64,000 nucleotides of DNA from Leptolyngbya sp. NIES-3755 (GTDB taxonomy: Bacteria; Cyanobacteriota; Cyanobacteriia; Leptolyngbyales; Leptolyngbyaceae), in the NCBI GenBank assembly GCA_001548435.1, contig AP017308.1:1187030-1251029 (forward strand). Reading direction: 5' to 3'. Position numbers and translations under genes: made by a program. The first letter of the stretch is position 1, and every line of letters begins with the position of its first letter. The notes beneath the pieces were generated by a model. That model saw only the letters and a program-made list of their open reading frames with translations. It made no database searches and was not told the origin of the DNA. Below are positions 19,366-27,687 of this stretch, in pieces.

Positions 19366-20205
19366 ATGACTTCATCGCTATCTGATCAAATTCGCCAGTT
19401 TTACGATGCGTCTTCCGGACTCTGGGAACAGGTCTGGGGTGAGCACATGCACCACGGCTATTACGGCGCAGATGGGAAGACGAAAAAGGAACGCAGACAA
19501 GCGCAAATCGATTTGATCGAGGAATTGCTGAACTGGGCGAACATCACAAAAGCCGAGCAAATTTTGGATGTCGGCTGCGGGATCGGCGGAAGTTCGCTCT
19601 ATCTAGCCCAAAAATTTGAAGCAACCGCGACGGGGATCACGCTCAGTCCAGTGCAAGCGAATCGAGCAGCGGAAAGAGCAAGATCAAGCAACATTAATGC
19701 CCAATTCCAAGTTGCCGATGCCCTAAACATGCCATTCCCAGACGACTCCTTTGATCTAGTTTGGTCGCTCGAAAGCGGGGAACACATGCCCGATAAGGCG
19801 AAGTTTATGCAGGAATGCACTCGCGTACTCAAACCCGGTGGAACCTTTGTCATGGCAACCTGGTGTCATCGTCCGATCGACAAAGTTCCATTGACGGTAG
19901 ACGATCGAAAACGTCTTGCTGAGATCTACCGCGTCTATTATTTGCCCTACGTGATTTCATTGCCTGAATATGAAGCGATCGCACAATCGATCGGTCTTCA
20001 AGAAATCCGAACCGCTGATTGGTCGAGGGCAGTCGCGCCATTTTGGGATGTCGTGATCGATTCTGCCTTTGATCCCGCTGCAATTTTCGGATTACTCACG
20101 TCCGGTTGGACAACAATTCAAGCTGCTCTATCCCTTGGAACAATGCAGCAAGGCTACAAACGCGGATTGATTAAATTCGGCTTACTCTGCGGCAAAAAAG
20201 CTTAG
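19366..20205 (+). CDS. Tocopherol O-methyltransferase (gamma-TMT-like)
   Basis: 279 residues. SAM-binding motif I is ILDVGCGIGGSSLYLAQKF near residue 66; post-I is TGITLSPVQANRA, followed by FDLVWSLESGEHMPDK and LKPGGTFVMATWCHR. The enzyme would methylate gamma- to alpha-tocopherol in the last step of vitamin E synthesis. The assignment rests on this subfamily signature and on homogentisate prenyltransferase lying 40 bases downstream. Another SAM-dependent prenylquinone methyltransferase is possible. No leader peptide is visible. Confidence 0.85.
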   Translation: MTSSLSDQIRQFYDASSGLWEQVWGEHMHHGYYGADGKTKKERRQAQIDLIEELLNWANITKAEQILDVGCGIGGSSLYLAQKFEATATGITLSPVQANRAAERARSSNINAQFQVADALNMPFPDDSFDLVWSLESGEHMPDKAKFMQECTRVLKPGGTFVMATWCHRPIDKVPLTVDDRKRLAEIYRVYYLPYVISLPEYEAIAQSIGLQEIRTADWSRAVAPFWDVVIDSAFDPAAIFGLLTSGWTTIQAALSLGTMQQGYKRGLIKFGLLCGKKA

Positions 20206-20245
20206 AACCAAGGTAGGGTGAAAAAGTTAGGATTCCAGAACGCAC

Positions 20246-21157
20246 ATGAACCGAACTTCGTCTTCTAATCCCATTCAACGTTATGCCTATGCTTTCTGGA
20301 AATTCTCCCGTCCTCATACGATTATTGGAACCACGTTAAGTGTTCTGGGGCTGTATCTGATTGTTTTAGGGGGCGATCGACAACTTTCTCTCCCGCCTAC
20401 AGCCTTGATCGCCCCGTGGATCGCTTGTATCTGTGGCAATATCTACATTGTTGGATTAAATCAACTCGAAGATATTGCGATCGACAAAATCAACAAACCG
20501 CATCTGCCACTCGCTTCTGGTGAATTCTCGATTTGGCAAGGACGGGCGATCGTATTTCTCACAGGAATGATCGCGATCGCGGTTGCCATTTCTCAAGGCG
20601 TTTACTTATTTGGAATGGTGGGAACGAGTTTAGCGATCGGTACTCTCTATTCTTTGCCGCCTGTACGGTTAAAGCGGTTTCCGTTCTGGGCTTCGTTGTG
20701 CATTTTTACGGTGAGAGGCGCGATCGTCAATCTTGGATTGTTCTTGCACTTCAATCAAGGATTTCCCATTCCTGCAAAGGTCTGGGCGTTGACCATCTTT
20801 ATTTTGGTGTTTACTTTTGCGATCGCAATCTTCAAAGATATGCCCGATACAGAAGGCGATCGACAGTACAACATTCGGACGTTAACTCTAAAACTGGGTC
20901 AACGTCCGGTGTTTAATTTGGCTCGTGCGGTTTTGAGCGTGTGTTATCTATCCATTGTTGCGATCGCGTTCTTTTTGCCTGGAGTCAATGCGCCGTTCTT
21001 GGTACTCAGTCATTTGATGGCACTCAGTTCAATGTGGCTTCGTAGCTACAAGATTGATTTACAAGACAAAAAAGAAGTCACACGCTTTTATCAATTCATC
21101 TGGAAACTATTTTTCTTAGAGTATTTGATCTTTCCCGCAGCCTGTCTCTTAGGTTAA
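20246..21157 (+). CDS. hpt: Homogentisate phytyltransferase
   Basis: 303 residues with eight to nine membrane helices. The two Asp-rich motifs of UbiA prenyltransferases are NQLEDIAIDKINKPHLP near residue 74 and KDMPDTEGD near 200. It joins homogentisate to phytyl diphosphate, the committed step of tocopherol synthesis, in the membrane. The pairing with a tocopherol methyltransferase makes a vitamin E operon. Its 3' end overlaps by nine bases a small opposite-strand frame (21149-21265). Confidence 0.93.
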   Translation: MNRTSSSNPIQRYAYAFWKFSRPHTIIGTTLSVLGLYLIVLGGDRQLSLPPTALIAPWIACICGNIYIVGLNQLEDIAIDKINKPHLPLASGEFSIWQGRAIVFLTGMIAIAVAISQGVYLFGMVGTSLAIGTLYSLPPVRLKRFPFWASLCIFTVRGAIVNLGLFLHFNQGFPIPAKVWALTIFILVFTFAIAIFKDMPDTEGDRQYNIRTLTLKLGQRPVFNLARAVLSVCYLSIVAIAFFLPGVNAPFLVLSHLMALSSMWLRSYKIDLQDKKEVTRFYQFIWKLFFLEYLIFPAACLLG

Positions 21158-21265
21158 GTGCCAAGTTTTGCGAATCTGTGCCAGTTGCGATTCGTATTCC
21201 GAAGCCGCCCAAATCGAGACACCCAAAACGACGAAATAACTAATTACAGCGATGAGATTTAACAT
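21149..21265 (-). CDS. Possible 38-residue single-span membrane protein
   Basis: An ATG at 21265 opens a 38-codon frame: MLNLIAVISYFVVLGVSIWA, then AASEYESQLAQIRKTWHLT. It has one hydrophobic helix of about 18 residues and a charged tail, the design of small photosynthetic-complex subunits, but it matches none that I know. It overlaps the 3' end of hpt on the other strand and would end inside it. No clear ribosome binding site. Too short for most gene finders. Confidence 0.4.
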   Translation of the reverse strand: MLNLIAVISYFVVLGVSIWAASEYESQLAQIRKTWHLT

Positions 21266-21271
21266 GGCTTT

Positions 21272-21442
21272 TTAAAGTATCAAGTGATGAATATTCAAAC
21301 TATAAACCGCCGTATATGTTACATCGTCATTCTCAATATGGATCACCCAGCAATCTCCAGATAGACTTTTGATCCGAAACTTGTCTCGTCGCCTGTCCTC
21401 GATACAATGGTTACAACCCATCGGACAGAAGCGATAATCCAT
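21272..21442 (-). CDS. Possible small Cys-containing protein, divergent from tatC
   Basis: 56 residues from the ATG at 21442 ([19 protein letters not shown]...). It has a CPMGCNHC cluster that could bind metal, followed by alternating strand-like segments ([26 protein letters not shown]). The start codon overlaps the tatC start codon on the other strand. The amino-acid make-up looks protein-like, but I do not recognise a family, and it could be a chance frame. Confidence 0.4.
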   Translation of the reverse strand: MDYRFCPMGCNHCIEDRRRDKFRIKSLSGDCWVIHIENDDVTYTAVYSLNIHHLIL

Positions 21443-22253
21443 GACTGCTCCTTCGGAACTCGAAACCTCTTCTACCCCCACGATCGCGGAATCTTCCCCC
21501 AGCGAATTGACTCCCGCTGACCCGCCAACTCTCAGCGACGACGGCGATATTCTTGATGATGTCGAGATGTCGCTGTTCGATCACTTGGAAGAATTGCGGC
21601 AGCGGATATTCGTGTCGTTGGCTGCGATCGTCGTTTGTATCGTGGGCTGTTTTGTCTACGTCAAGCCGCTCGTCCAATTTTTGGAAGTTCCAGCGAATGG
21701 CGTAAAGTTCCTTCAGCTTGCACCTGGAGAGTATTTCTTTGTGTCAATGAAAGTAGCAGGTTACAGCGGATTGATTCTCGCCGCGCCTGTGTTGCTGTAT
21801 GAAGTTGTTGCATTCGTATTGCCAGGATTAACCCGACGCGAGAAACGATTTCTTGCACCTGTTGTTTTAGGTTCAAGCGTCTTGTTTCTGGGGGGATTGG
21901 CGTTCGCGTATGCGCTATTGATCCCCGCAGCGTTGAACTTCTTTATTTCTTATGGTGCAGAAGTTGTTGAGCAGGCTTGGTCGATCGATCGCTATTTCGA
22001 GTTCGTTTTACTGTTGATGTTTAGTACCGGATTAGCATTTCAAATTCCAATCGTTCAAGCATTGCTCGGATTCTTGGGCATTGTGTCATCGAAAACGATG
22101 CTGGCTGGCTGGAAATATGTTCTTCTCGGTGCTGCAATTCTTGGCGCTGTGATTACACCTTCGACTGATCCACTAACGCAAAGCCTTCTAGGTGGAGCGG
22201 TATTGGGGCTTTACTTCGGTGGAATTGGAATTGTGAAACTCTTGGGTAAATAG
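21441..22253 (+). CDS. tatC: Twin-arginine translocase subunit TatC
   Basis: 270 residues. An acidic N-terminal tail of about 40 residues is followed by the TatC hallmark [15 protein letters not shown] (about 43-57), six membrane helices and the loops [11 protein letters not shown] and [23 protein letters not shown]. TatC recognises twin-Arg signal peptides and forms the core of the folded-protein translocon in thylakoid and plasma membranes. It ends at a perfect hairpin that is shared with the convergent SH3-protein gene. Confidence 0.96.
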   Translation: MTAPSELETSSTPTIAESSPSELTPADPPTLSDDGDILDDVEMSLFDHLEELRQRIFVSLAAIVVCIVGCFVYVKPLVQFLEVPANGVKFLQLAPGEYFFVSMKVAGYSGLILAAPVLLYEVVAFVLPGLTRREKRFLAPVVLGSSVLFLGGLAFAYALLIPAALNFFISYGAEVVEQAWSIDRYFEFVLLLMFSTGLAFQIPIVQALLGFLGIVSSKTMLAGWKYVLLGAAILGAVITPSTDPLTQSLLGGAVLGLYFGGIGIVKLLGK

Positions 22254-22285
22254 AGCGCGATCGCTCCAAATTCACGATCGCGCTC
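22253..22285. terminator. Bidirectional hairpin between tatC and the SH3-protein gene
   Basis: GAGCGCGATCG (22253-22263) pairs perfectly with CGATCGCGCTC (22275-22285) over an 11-base loop. It contains HIP1-like cores and overlaps the last base of the tatC stop. It suits both convergent genes. Confidence 0.65.
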
Positions 22286-22291
22286 TCAGCC

Positions 22292-22840
22292 TTAGAAAAA
22301 TGTCAGCGATCGTCTGCCGTCATTGTGTAAGAAAAGTTCAACATTGCGCCCTGTATAAGCGACTCCATCTGAAGTTCGGTTTACAGTAACAGGCTCTCTG
22401 TTGATCTCGGTGCGTCTCATGCGACGATTAAAAACATTCATACGGGTTTGTCCTCCGCTGGGAAAGATTCGCGCTTCATAGCTATCCACTAAAAATCGGC
22501 GCTCTGAATCAACGATCCTGCCTCCTGGGGTTCCAGGTCCACCGATCGAAAGCGGTTGAACGTAAGTTCCATCGACCCATCCCCTCGCACCCGTTCGAGT
22601 GAATTCGACGTAGTACCATTGATTTCGATTGCTGCCGATTCTTTGATCTAAAATTCGGACACGATCGCCTGGAACTCCAACTCCTCGCAGTGGAGCGTTG
22701 ACGCTTGGAATCGCCCGTAAATTAATCCTAGAATCAGGAAAATTCGCTCTCAATACGGTATCTCTGGCAAATGCGGGCAAGCTACTCAGTGCAACCGCCC
22801 CAAAAACTGCGATCGCGCTAACTATAATTTTGGCATTCAT
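22292..22840 (-). CDS. Secreted SH3-like-domain protein
   Basis: 182 residues from the ATG at 22840, which has GGGAG eight bases upstream; the longer open frame is rejected. A signal peptide (MNAKIIVSAIAVFGAVALSS, cleaved after LPAFA) is followed by a bacterial SH3-like domain at about 30-100 (INLRAIPSVNAPLRGVG, WYYVEF, ARGWVDGTYVQPL). A beta-rich C-terminal part (115-182) is not recognised. Such domains usually bind cell-wall peptides; this protein is probably periplasmic. Convergent with tatC. Confidence 0.8.
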   Translation of the reverse strand: MNAKIIVSAIAVFGAVALSSLPAFARDTVLRANFPDSRINLRAIPSVNAPLRGVGVPGDRVRILDQRIGSNRNQWYYVEFTRTGARGWVDGTYVQPLSIGGPGTPGGRIVDSERRFLVDSYEARIFPSGGQTRMNVFNRRMRRTEINREPVTVNRTSDGVAYTGRNVELFLHNDGRRSLTFF

Positions 22841-23181
22841 TTGGTTTTCTCCCTGACTCAAAAACTTAGCTACTTGCCAAACTCGGTACATTCCGGCAAG
22901 CACTCCTTCAAGCCACACCCTGTACTCGTAAGATATCCTGCTTCCAAGCGAATAATCAAGCGGCTTCAAACTTGGGGAATCGTTTATTGACGATCAATGC
23001 CAAATCTCTTGCGGGCATCAAGAGCTGTCATATCTGGCAATTTTTGCGAAAAAATTCAAAAGCTGGCGGTAAAGCGTATCTCGTATGTTGAAAGCGTTCA
23101 TGAAAATTTATTGAAAAAAAGCTGCACTGAGCGATTCTCTGCAAAAGGATGCTTTATTGTGAATCAGCGAATTGGCAAGAA
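22841..23181. other. Intergenic region between the SH3-protein and thioesterase genes
   Basis: About 340 bases between divergent genes. A 62-codon frame at 22997-23185 has no family resemblance and is not called. No clear promoter pair or RNA structure was seen. Confidence 0.35.
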
Positions 23182-23643
23182 ATGACTGACAAAGCGCGGC
23201 TGGTAGTCGCAAAGCAGCTAGAGGTTGAGAATGGGATTATGGCTAGATCTTTGTTACCTACTGAATTAAGTCACTCAATGAATTTTGTAGTGCAACCAGA
23301 GCACACAACGTCTTACATAGATGCTCGACTTCCAGAAGTTCTTGCTACGTGCACACTGGTTATGTGGATGGAAACAGTTGCTTCTCTGGCAGTGCAGCCT
23401 TATCTTACCGAAGGTTACATCACTGTTGGCATAGATTTGAGTGTGGAACATTTATCATTTACAACCGTGAATCAAACGCTTCAAATTGAATGTAGCGTTA
23501 CTACTGTGACTGGTAACTTTGTTGATTTCGATATAGTAGCTACAGTTAATGCAAAAACGGTGGGGAAAGGAAAGCATCGACGCGCAATCATCTCTCAAAA
23601 GCTGATTCAACGGCAAATCTCTAAACAGCTCAAAGAAAATTAA
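23182..23643 (+). CDS. FlK-like hotdog-fold acyl-CoA thioesterase
   Basis: About 153 residues from the ATG at 23182; ATGs at 23149 and 23242 are alternatives and none has a good ribosome binding site. The core LPEVLATCTLVMWMETVASLA followed by GYITVGIDLSVEHLS aligns with fluoroacetyl-CoA thioesterase FlK. Thr, Glu and His are spaced 8 and 26 residues apart, as in FlK T42, E50 and H76, and a Gly sits where FlK has G69. It would hydrolyse a small acyl-CoA, perhaps a toxic or stray one. The natural substrate is unknown. It is convergent with hemJ. Confidence 0.75.
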   Translation: MTDKARLVVAKQLEVENGIMARSLLPTELSHSMNFVVQPEHTTSYIDARLPEVLATCTLVMWMETVASLAVQPYLTEGYITVGIDLSVEHLSFTTVNQTLQIECSVTTVTGNFVDFDIVATVNAKTVGKGKHRRAIISQKLIQRQISKQLKEN

Positions 23644-23760
23644 AAAATGTTAGTTCGATCGGTGTGTCGATCGTGATGAAGCTTTGTTCTTCCGAACATT
23701 TTCTCGTAATAAAAAAGACGCTCGTTAGAACGCCTCTTCCAAAAATATGAAGCAATCAAA

Positions 23761-24339
23761 TTATGCACTCGCTTCTGTCGTTGGGGCTGCCGCAAGTTGT
23801 TCTCTCGCAAGGCGGCGTTTCTTCGCGTAAAGCTGGATAAAAGCTGCCATCGCCACAATCATGCCAAAGATGCCCCAAGCGGTTGCACTGGTGGGAATGT
23901 CGTTCTTAAACACTGCCAGCATCACCACAATTACAAACAGAACGGTTGGGAATTCATTAAACCAGCGGAATTGCTGTCCTGTAAGCTTGCATGTATCAGC
24001 GGCAAGGCTTTTCATGATTCTCAGACACGCATGATCATAAACAATCAAGAGTGCGACGAGCGCTAATTTGACATGAAGCCAAGGCTGCTTAAGCACATCC
24101 GGTTCTGTGTAAACTAGCCCGATCGCCATTGCGATCGTCAACAGCAACGCTGGGGTCATGATAATGCGATACAGTCGCTTCTCCATGATTTGATACTGAT
24201 TTCTGAGAATACCGCGAGCGGGTTCTGCTTGCTCATTCGCTTCCGCGTGATAGACAAACAAGCGAGGCAGGTAGAACAGTCCCGCAAACCAGCAGACAAT
24301 TCCCACAATGTGAAAAGCTTTAAACCACTGATATGCCAT
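23761..24339 (-). CDS. hemJ: Protoporphyrinogen oxidase HemJ
   Basis: 192 residues from the ATG at 24339 (MAYQWFKAFHIVG); 22 extra open codons upstream are not family-like. Four membrane helices. H10 in the first helix is the likely heme ligand, and KLALVALLIVYDHACL and WFNEFPTVLFVIVVMLAVFK are characteristic. HemJ oxidises protoporphyrinogen IX to protoporphyrin IX in most cyanobacteria, feeding chlorophyll and heme. It lies eight bases after the DUF2811 gene on the same strand. Confidence 0.9.
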   Translation of the reverse strand: MAYQWFKAFHIVGIVCWFAGLFYLPRLFVYHAEANEQAEPARGILRNQYQIMEKRLYRIIMTPALLLTIAMAIGLVYTEPDVLKQPWLHVKLALVALLIVYDHACLRIMKSLAADTCKLTGQQFRWFNEFPTVLFVIVVMLAVFKNDIPTSATAWGIFGMIVAMAAFIQLYAKKRRLAREQLAAAPTTEASA

Positions 24340-24347
24340 AAGAATCG

Positions 24348-24548
24348 TTATGCAGAGTGTTTGAAAAGCGTATCGAGATAAACCGCAGTGGTTGATCGAT
24401 CGCATTCTCCATTCTGCAATAAAAAGAGGCTCAATGCGGCAGTAAGAACTTGATCTTGATCCCAGTCGGGATGTTTTTCTAGATAGGTCGCTAAAGAAGA
24501 ATGAAGGGCTTCGGGGAGTTCGGTCAAGATGCTTACGATCGGGTACAT
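24348..24548 (-). CDS. DUF2811-family protein
   Basis: 66 residues from the ATG at 24548 (MYPIVSILTELPEALHSSL); the open frame extends 12 codons further up. The sequence LHSSLATYLEKHPDWDQDQV and LTAALSLFLLQNG matches the cyanobacterial DUF2811 family as I remember it. The size suggests a ribbon-helix-helix-like regulator (inference); no function is established. It is the first gene of a likely operon with hemJ and lies directly beside the DnaA-box region. Confidence 0.8.
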   Translation of the reverse strand: MYPIVSILTELPEALHSSLATYLEKHPDWDQDQVLTAALSLFLLQNGECDRSTTAVYLDTLFKHSA

Positions 24549-24609
24549 AACTATCGTCTCTAACAGGGTTTTGGAGATGTGCAAAGCCGAGCCTCGTTTT
24601 TCAACAGGC

Positions 24610-25008
24610 TGTGGAAAACGTCAACTTTCACAGGAAAAAGTCTTTTCTACCACTTCGGTGCAAACTCGCACTTATGAAGCGGCTAGAACGTAGCATTTGT
24701 ACTGGTTTCAGCCATTTTTTGCGTGACTGATCGAACGGTCTTATTGTGCGGGAAAGCGTGAATTTCTGTCAATGCCAGAAAATGTATCGTAGGGGATCAA
24801 TTTGCACCTGATACAACGGTGGAATGCGGCTTTCAGCGATTTCACTTTCTAAATTCTGAAGACTACTGACGCGATCGACACTTATTCTAATGGGTTTTTC
24901 AGTAGTTACACGGTTTATCCACAAGCACACCTTTTTTGCTGTGGAAAACTGGAGCAAGCCTGTGGAAAACTTGCGTCAAGCTTGGGGAAAACGTTGCGGC
25001 TTTCCACG
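24610..25008. other. DnaA-box cluster, candidate chromosomal origin of replication
   Basis: This lies in a gene-free stretch of about 640 bases (24549-25188). Boxes: TGTGGAAAA at 24610-24618, 24940-24948 and 24961-24969 (reverse of the cyanobacterial-type TTTTCCACA), a perfect TTATCCACA at 24915-24923, a one-mismatch TGGGGAAAA at 24983-24991 and a weaker CTTTCCACG at 25000-25008. Five lie within 95 bases, far above chance. Short T runs are nearby. Neither dnaA nor dnaN is adjacent in this window, so it could instead be a DnaA-regulated or titration site. Confidence 0.6.
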
Positions 25009-25188
25009 AATGAATTTGGGATTGTACGATCGAAGTTCTATTCAGCGATTTTGGGATAGGAGCGGTTCCAAGAGCTACTGCAACCCTGACTGATAACGCG
25101 GTGTATTCGTCGATCGGGAAGATTTTGGGCAAAAAATAAGGGACACACCGAATTGAAGCTTACGAATTCTATCAGCCTTCGATGTAAT

Positions 25189-25428
25189 TTACCAAGTCGG
25201 ATCGTAAAAGAGATTTATCGTTACAGTGTCGCGTCCGGGCGGCACAGAAGAGATGCAACTGCGAACGGTTTCTCCGTCGTCTAGCTCGACTTCGCAGGCG
25301 TGACACGACCCCATGAGGCAGCCTGTGGGAATCGAGATGCCTGCTCGATCGGCAACTTGTAGGAGCGGTTCGCCGACTTCGGCATCGACAGTGACATCAT
25401 CGGGAAGGAATCGAATGCGAACACTCAT
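25189..25428 (-). CDS. Small 2Fe-2S ferredoxin-like protein
   Basis: 79 residues. The cluster ligands are C37, C42, C45 and C58 in GCLMGSCHACEVELDDGETVRSC, the C-x4-C-x2-C...C pattern of plant-type 2Fe-2S domains. It is shorter than photosynthetic ferredoxin (about 97 residues) and lacks its acidic C-terminal helix, so it is a specialised electron carrier or domain-like protein. Transcribed alone; the DnaA-box region lies downstream of it. Confidence 0.88.
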   Translation of the reverse strand: MSVRIRFLPDDVTVDAEVGEPLLQVADRAGISIPTGCLMGSCHACEVELDDGETVRSCISSVPPGRDTVTINLFYDPTW

Positions 25429-25536
25429 GAGTAGGATTCTAAAGAATATCTAAACGCTGCGGGCTTTTGGGGATTTTGCCTTTAGTGTATGAATCAAGGA
25501 CAAACGGGTACGTTGCACCGAAAGGGTTAGGGATAA

Positions 25537-25574
25537 AAGCGCATTCAGGAGTATTCCGATGCGCTTGTTTTTTT
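25537..25574. terminator. Terminator between cobQ and the ferredoxin gene
   Basis: AAGCGCAT (25537-25544) pairs with ATGCGCTT (25559-25566). On the plus strand seven T follow; on the minus strand the stem is followed by TTTTAT. It lies just past the cobQ stop and can end its transcript. Confidence 0.75.
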
Positions 25575-25591
25575 GGAGGGAAATTTTTGGA

Positions 25592-27058
25592 TTACGGCAG
25601 AACGGGTTTGAGATTGAGATGAGGCTCGATCGAGTCTGCTAATTGATCCAACATTAACTCCCGTTGTTCGCGATAGTTGGCAACTCCGGTGGGAAGCGAT
25701 CGTAATCCACGTTGTTGGCGCAGTCGATTTAACCAAGCGCGTCTCCAAGGTCCGTTATCGAAAATACCATGCAGGTAAGTTCCCCAAATCGATTGAGATT
25801 CATCTACAACACCGAGATTGGCATCATCGAATAAGGCTTTCGTCCCTTCAGATTCTTCCAGCAAGCGAGTTCGACCTTGGTGAATTTCGTAGCCTGAAAC
25901 GGGCAATCCTTCCTGTGGGAAGTTGGAAGTCACATTGCGCTGACGGGCGATTTTTTGACCTGCAATCACGGTTTTGAGCGGCAAGAGTCCCAGACCGCGA
26001 TACCGTCCTTCCTGTCCTTCAATGCCTTCTGGATCAGCGAGAATTTTACCGAGCATTTGGAACCCGCCGCAGATCCCTAAAACAGTTCCACCCGCAGCAA
26101 TATAATTTTGGATTTCTTCTGCCATTCCGGTTTTGTGGAGCGCGATCAAATCCGCGATCGTCGTTTTCGATCCTGGAATAATCACCGCATCCGGATGTCC
26201 CAACGGCTGTTTCGGATGGAGATATTTCACATTCACCGAAGGTTCAGATTCGAGCGGATCGAAATCGGTGAAATTGGAAATTCGGGGCAATCGAACAACG
26301 CCGATCGTAATATCGCCCTTCGTATTCGGAGCACGATCGAACAACGATAACGAATCCTCTGCTGGGAAGACCTGATCAAGCCACGGAATCACGCCAATGA
26401 CTGGAATTCCCGTCTTCTTCTCAAGCCATTCAATTCCCGAATCGAGTAACGATCTTTGTCCCCGAAACTTATTAATGACAACGCCTTTAATTAATGCACG
26501 TTCGTCTGGATCAAGTAGCTCTAAAGTTCCGACGACGTGAGCAAAAGCGCCTCCTCGATCGATATCCACGACTAAAATTGTGGGCGCATTCAAATACTTG
26601 GCGACCCGCATATTTGTTAAGTCACGGTGCTTTAAGTTAATCTCTGCTGGACTGCCCGCCCCTTCACAGACAATAAAATCGAATTCTTCGCTAATCCGTT
26701 TGAGAGAATCCTCGATCGCTGCCCATCCCGGTTCAAAGAAATTCTCATAATAATCCGCTGCGCCTGTTCGTCCGACGACGCGACCTTTAACAATGACCTG
26801 AGAAGTCATATCGCCTTGAGGCTTTAACAAAATTGGATTCATCTCAACCCAAGGTTGAACCCCTGCCGCCCACGCTTGAACCGCCTGAGCATATCCAATC
26901 TCGCCCCCGTTCGCGGTGACATACGAATTGAGCGCCATATTTTGCCCCTTAAACGGCGACACTCGGAAGCCCTGACGCGCCAGAATTCGGCACAAGGCAG
27001 TCGTAATCATTGATTTGCCTGCGTGGGAAGTCGTGCCCACAACCATGACAGCTTTCAT
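25592..27058 (-). CDS. cobQ: Cobyric acid synthase
   Basis: 488 residues. The N-terminal ATP-binding domain begins MKAVMVVGTTSHAGKS; VCEGAGSPAEINLKHRDLTNM and VDIDRGGAFAHVVGTLELL are CobQ-specific. The C-terminal class-I glutamine amidotransferase domain has its nucleophile in GICGGFQMLG near residue 330 and the catalytic His in GTYLHGIF. It amidates four side chains of adenosylcobyrinic acid diamide in cobalamin synthesis, with glutamine and ATP. It follows the gene at 27080 by 21 bases and may share its transcript. Confidence 0.97.
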   Translation of the reverse strand: MKAVMVVGTTSHAGKSMITTALCRILARQGFRVSPFKGQNMALNSYVTANGGEIGYAQAVQAWAAGVQPWVEMNPILLKPQGDMTSQVIVKGRVVGRTGAADYYENFFEPGWAAIEDSLKRISEEFDFIVCEGAGSPAEINLKHRDLTNMRVAKYLNAPTILVVDIDRGGAFAHVVGTLELLDPDERALIKGVVINKFRGQRSLLDSGIEWLEKKTGIPVIGVIPWLDQVFPAEDSLSLFDRAPNTKGDITIGVVRLPRISNFTDFDPLESEPSVNVKYLHPKQPLGHPDAVIIPGSKTTIADLIALHKTGMAEEIQNYIAAGGTVLGICGGFQMLGKILADPEGIEGQEGRYRGLGLLPLKTVIAGQKIARQRNVTSNFPQEGLPVSGYEIHQGRTRLLEESEGTKALFDDANLGVVDESQSIWGTYLHGIFDNGPWRRAWLNRLRQQRGLRSLPTGVANYREQRELMLDQLADSIEPHLNLKPVLP

Positions 27059-27079
27059 TCATTCACCTCCGGATAGATA

Positions 27080-27481
27080 CTAGAACGGGAGTCGTAACCA
27101 GCGATTCATCGCATTGAAAAGTCGATCGCTAAAATTCGCTTTGCCATATCCCCCAACGGCTTGCCAGTGTTGAACGAGTTGCCGACCCAGTGGAGTTAGC
27201 CGAAAACTATCGGTTAATCCTTGCCCATCGACTTCACGCCGCAAGAGTCCAACTTGAATCAGCCAGAGCAGTTCCCCGTCTGCTGAGAGTTCGGAGAGAC
27301 TTCGCTTGCTGTACTGATTGCGAATGCCAGCCGTTCCGGTAACAGAATTGAGCGCGACACTGTGATCGAGCATGACTGCGTAGAATTTCAGCCGAAACGG
27401 GGCACAACGAACAGCACGAGCGGCTCGATCGAGGGTTTTCTGGGGATAGCGGAAGGCAGGGTTAGAAGTCGTCTGGGTCAT
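27080..27481 (-). CDS. Cyanobacterial conserved protein (Npun_F0494-like)
   Basis: 133 residues. The middle and end (LSELSADGELLWLIQVGLLRREVDGQGLTDSFRLTPLGRQLV) read like a winged-helix domain and match, from memory, the cyanobacteria-specific Npun_F0494 family. Function unknown; DNA binding is an inference from the fold-like pattern. It lies 21 bases upstream of cobQ on the same strand, so the two are probably co-transcribed. Confidence 0.7.
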   Translation of the reverse strand: MTQTTSNPAFRYPQKTLDRAARAVRCAPFRLKFYAVMLDHSVALNSVTGTAGIRNQYSKRSLSELSADGELLWLIQVGLLRREVDGQGLTDSFRLTPLGRQLVQHWQAVGGYGKANFSDRLFNAMNRWLRLPF

Positions 27482-27687
27482 CAGTAATCGAGACTAAATT
27501 AAGGTAAAGCTTTGGTGAAGTTTAAACGGATTCAGCCTCTATTATTGACAAAAATCTTTTTGATTTACGAGAAATGCGCGATCGAGTTGACAATCCGATT
27601 CACTTTTCGCAGAATTGCGGGCGAAATCCGGTTAAAGTTTCTTTCCTAACTCAGTAATTTTGCCAGTTTACGAATGCTTTTGGGAAT

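Noticed and set aside
22997-23185. 62-codon plus-strand frame before the thioesterase gene
   Set aside because: No family resemblance, no ribosome binding site and overlap with the thioesterase start region; composition looks random.
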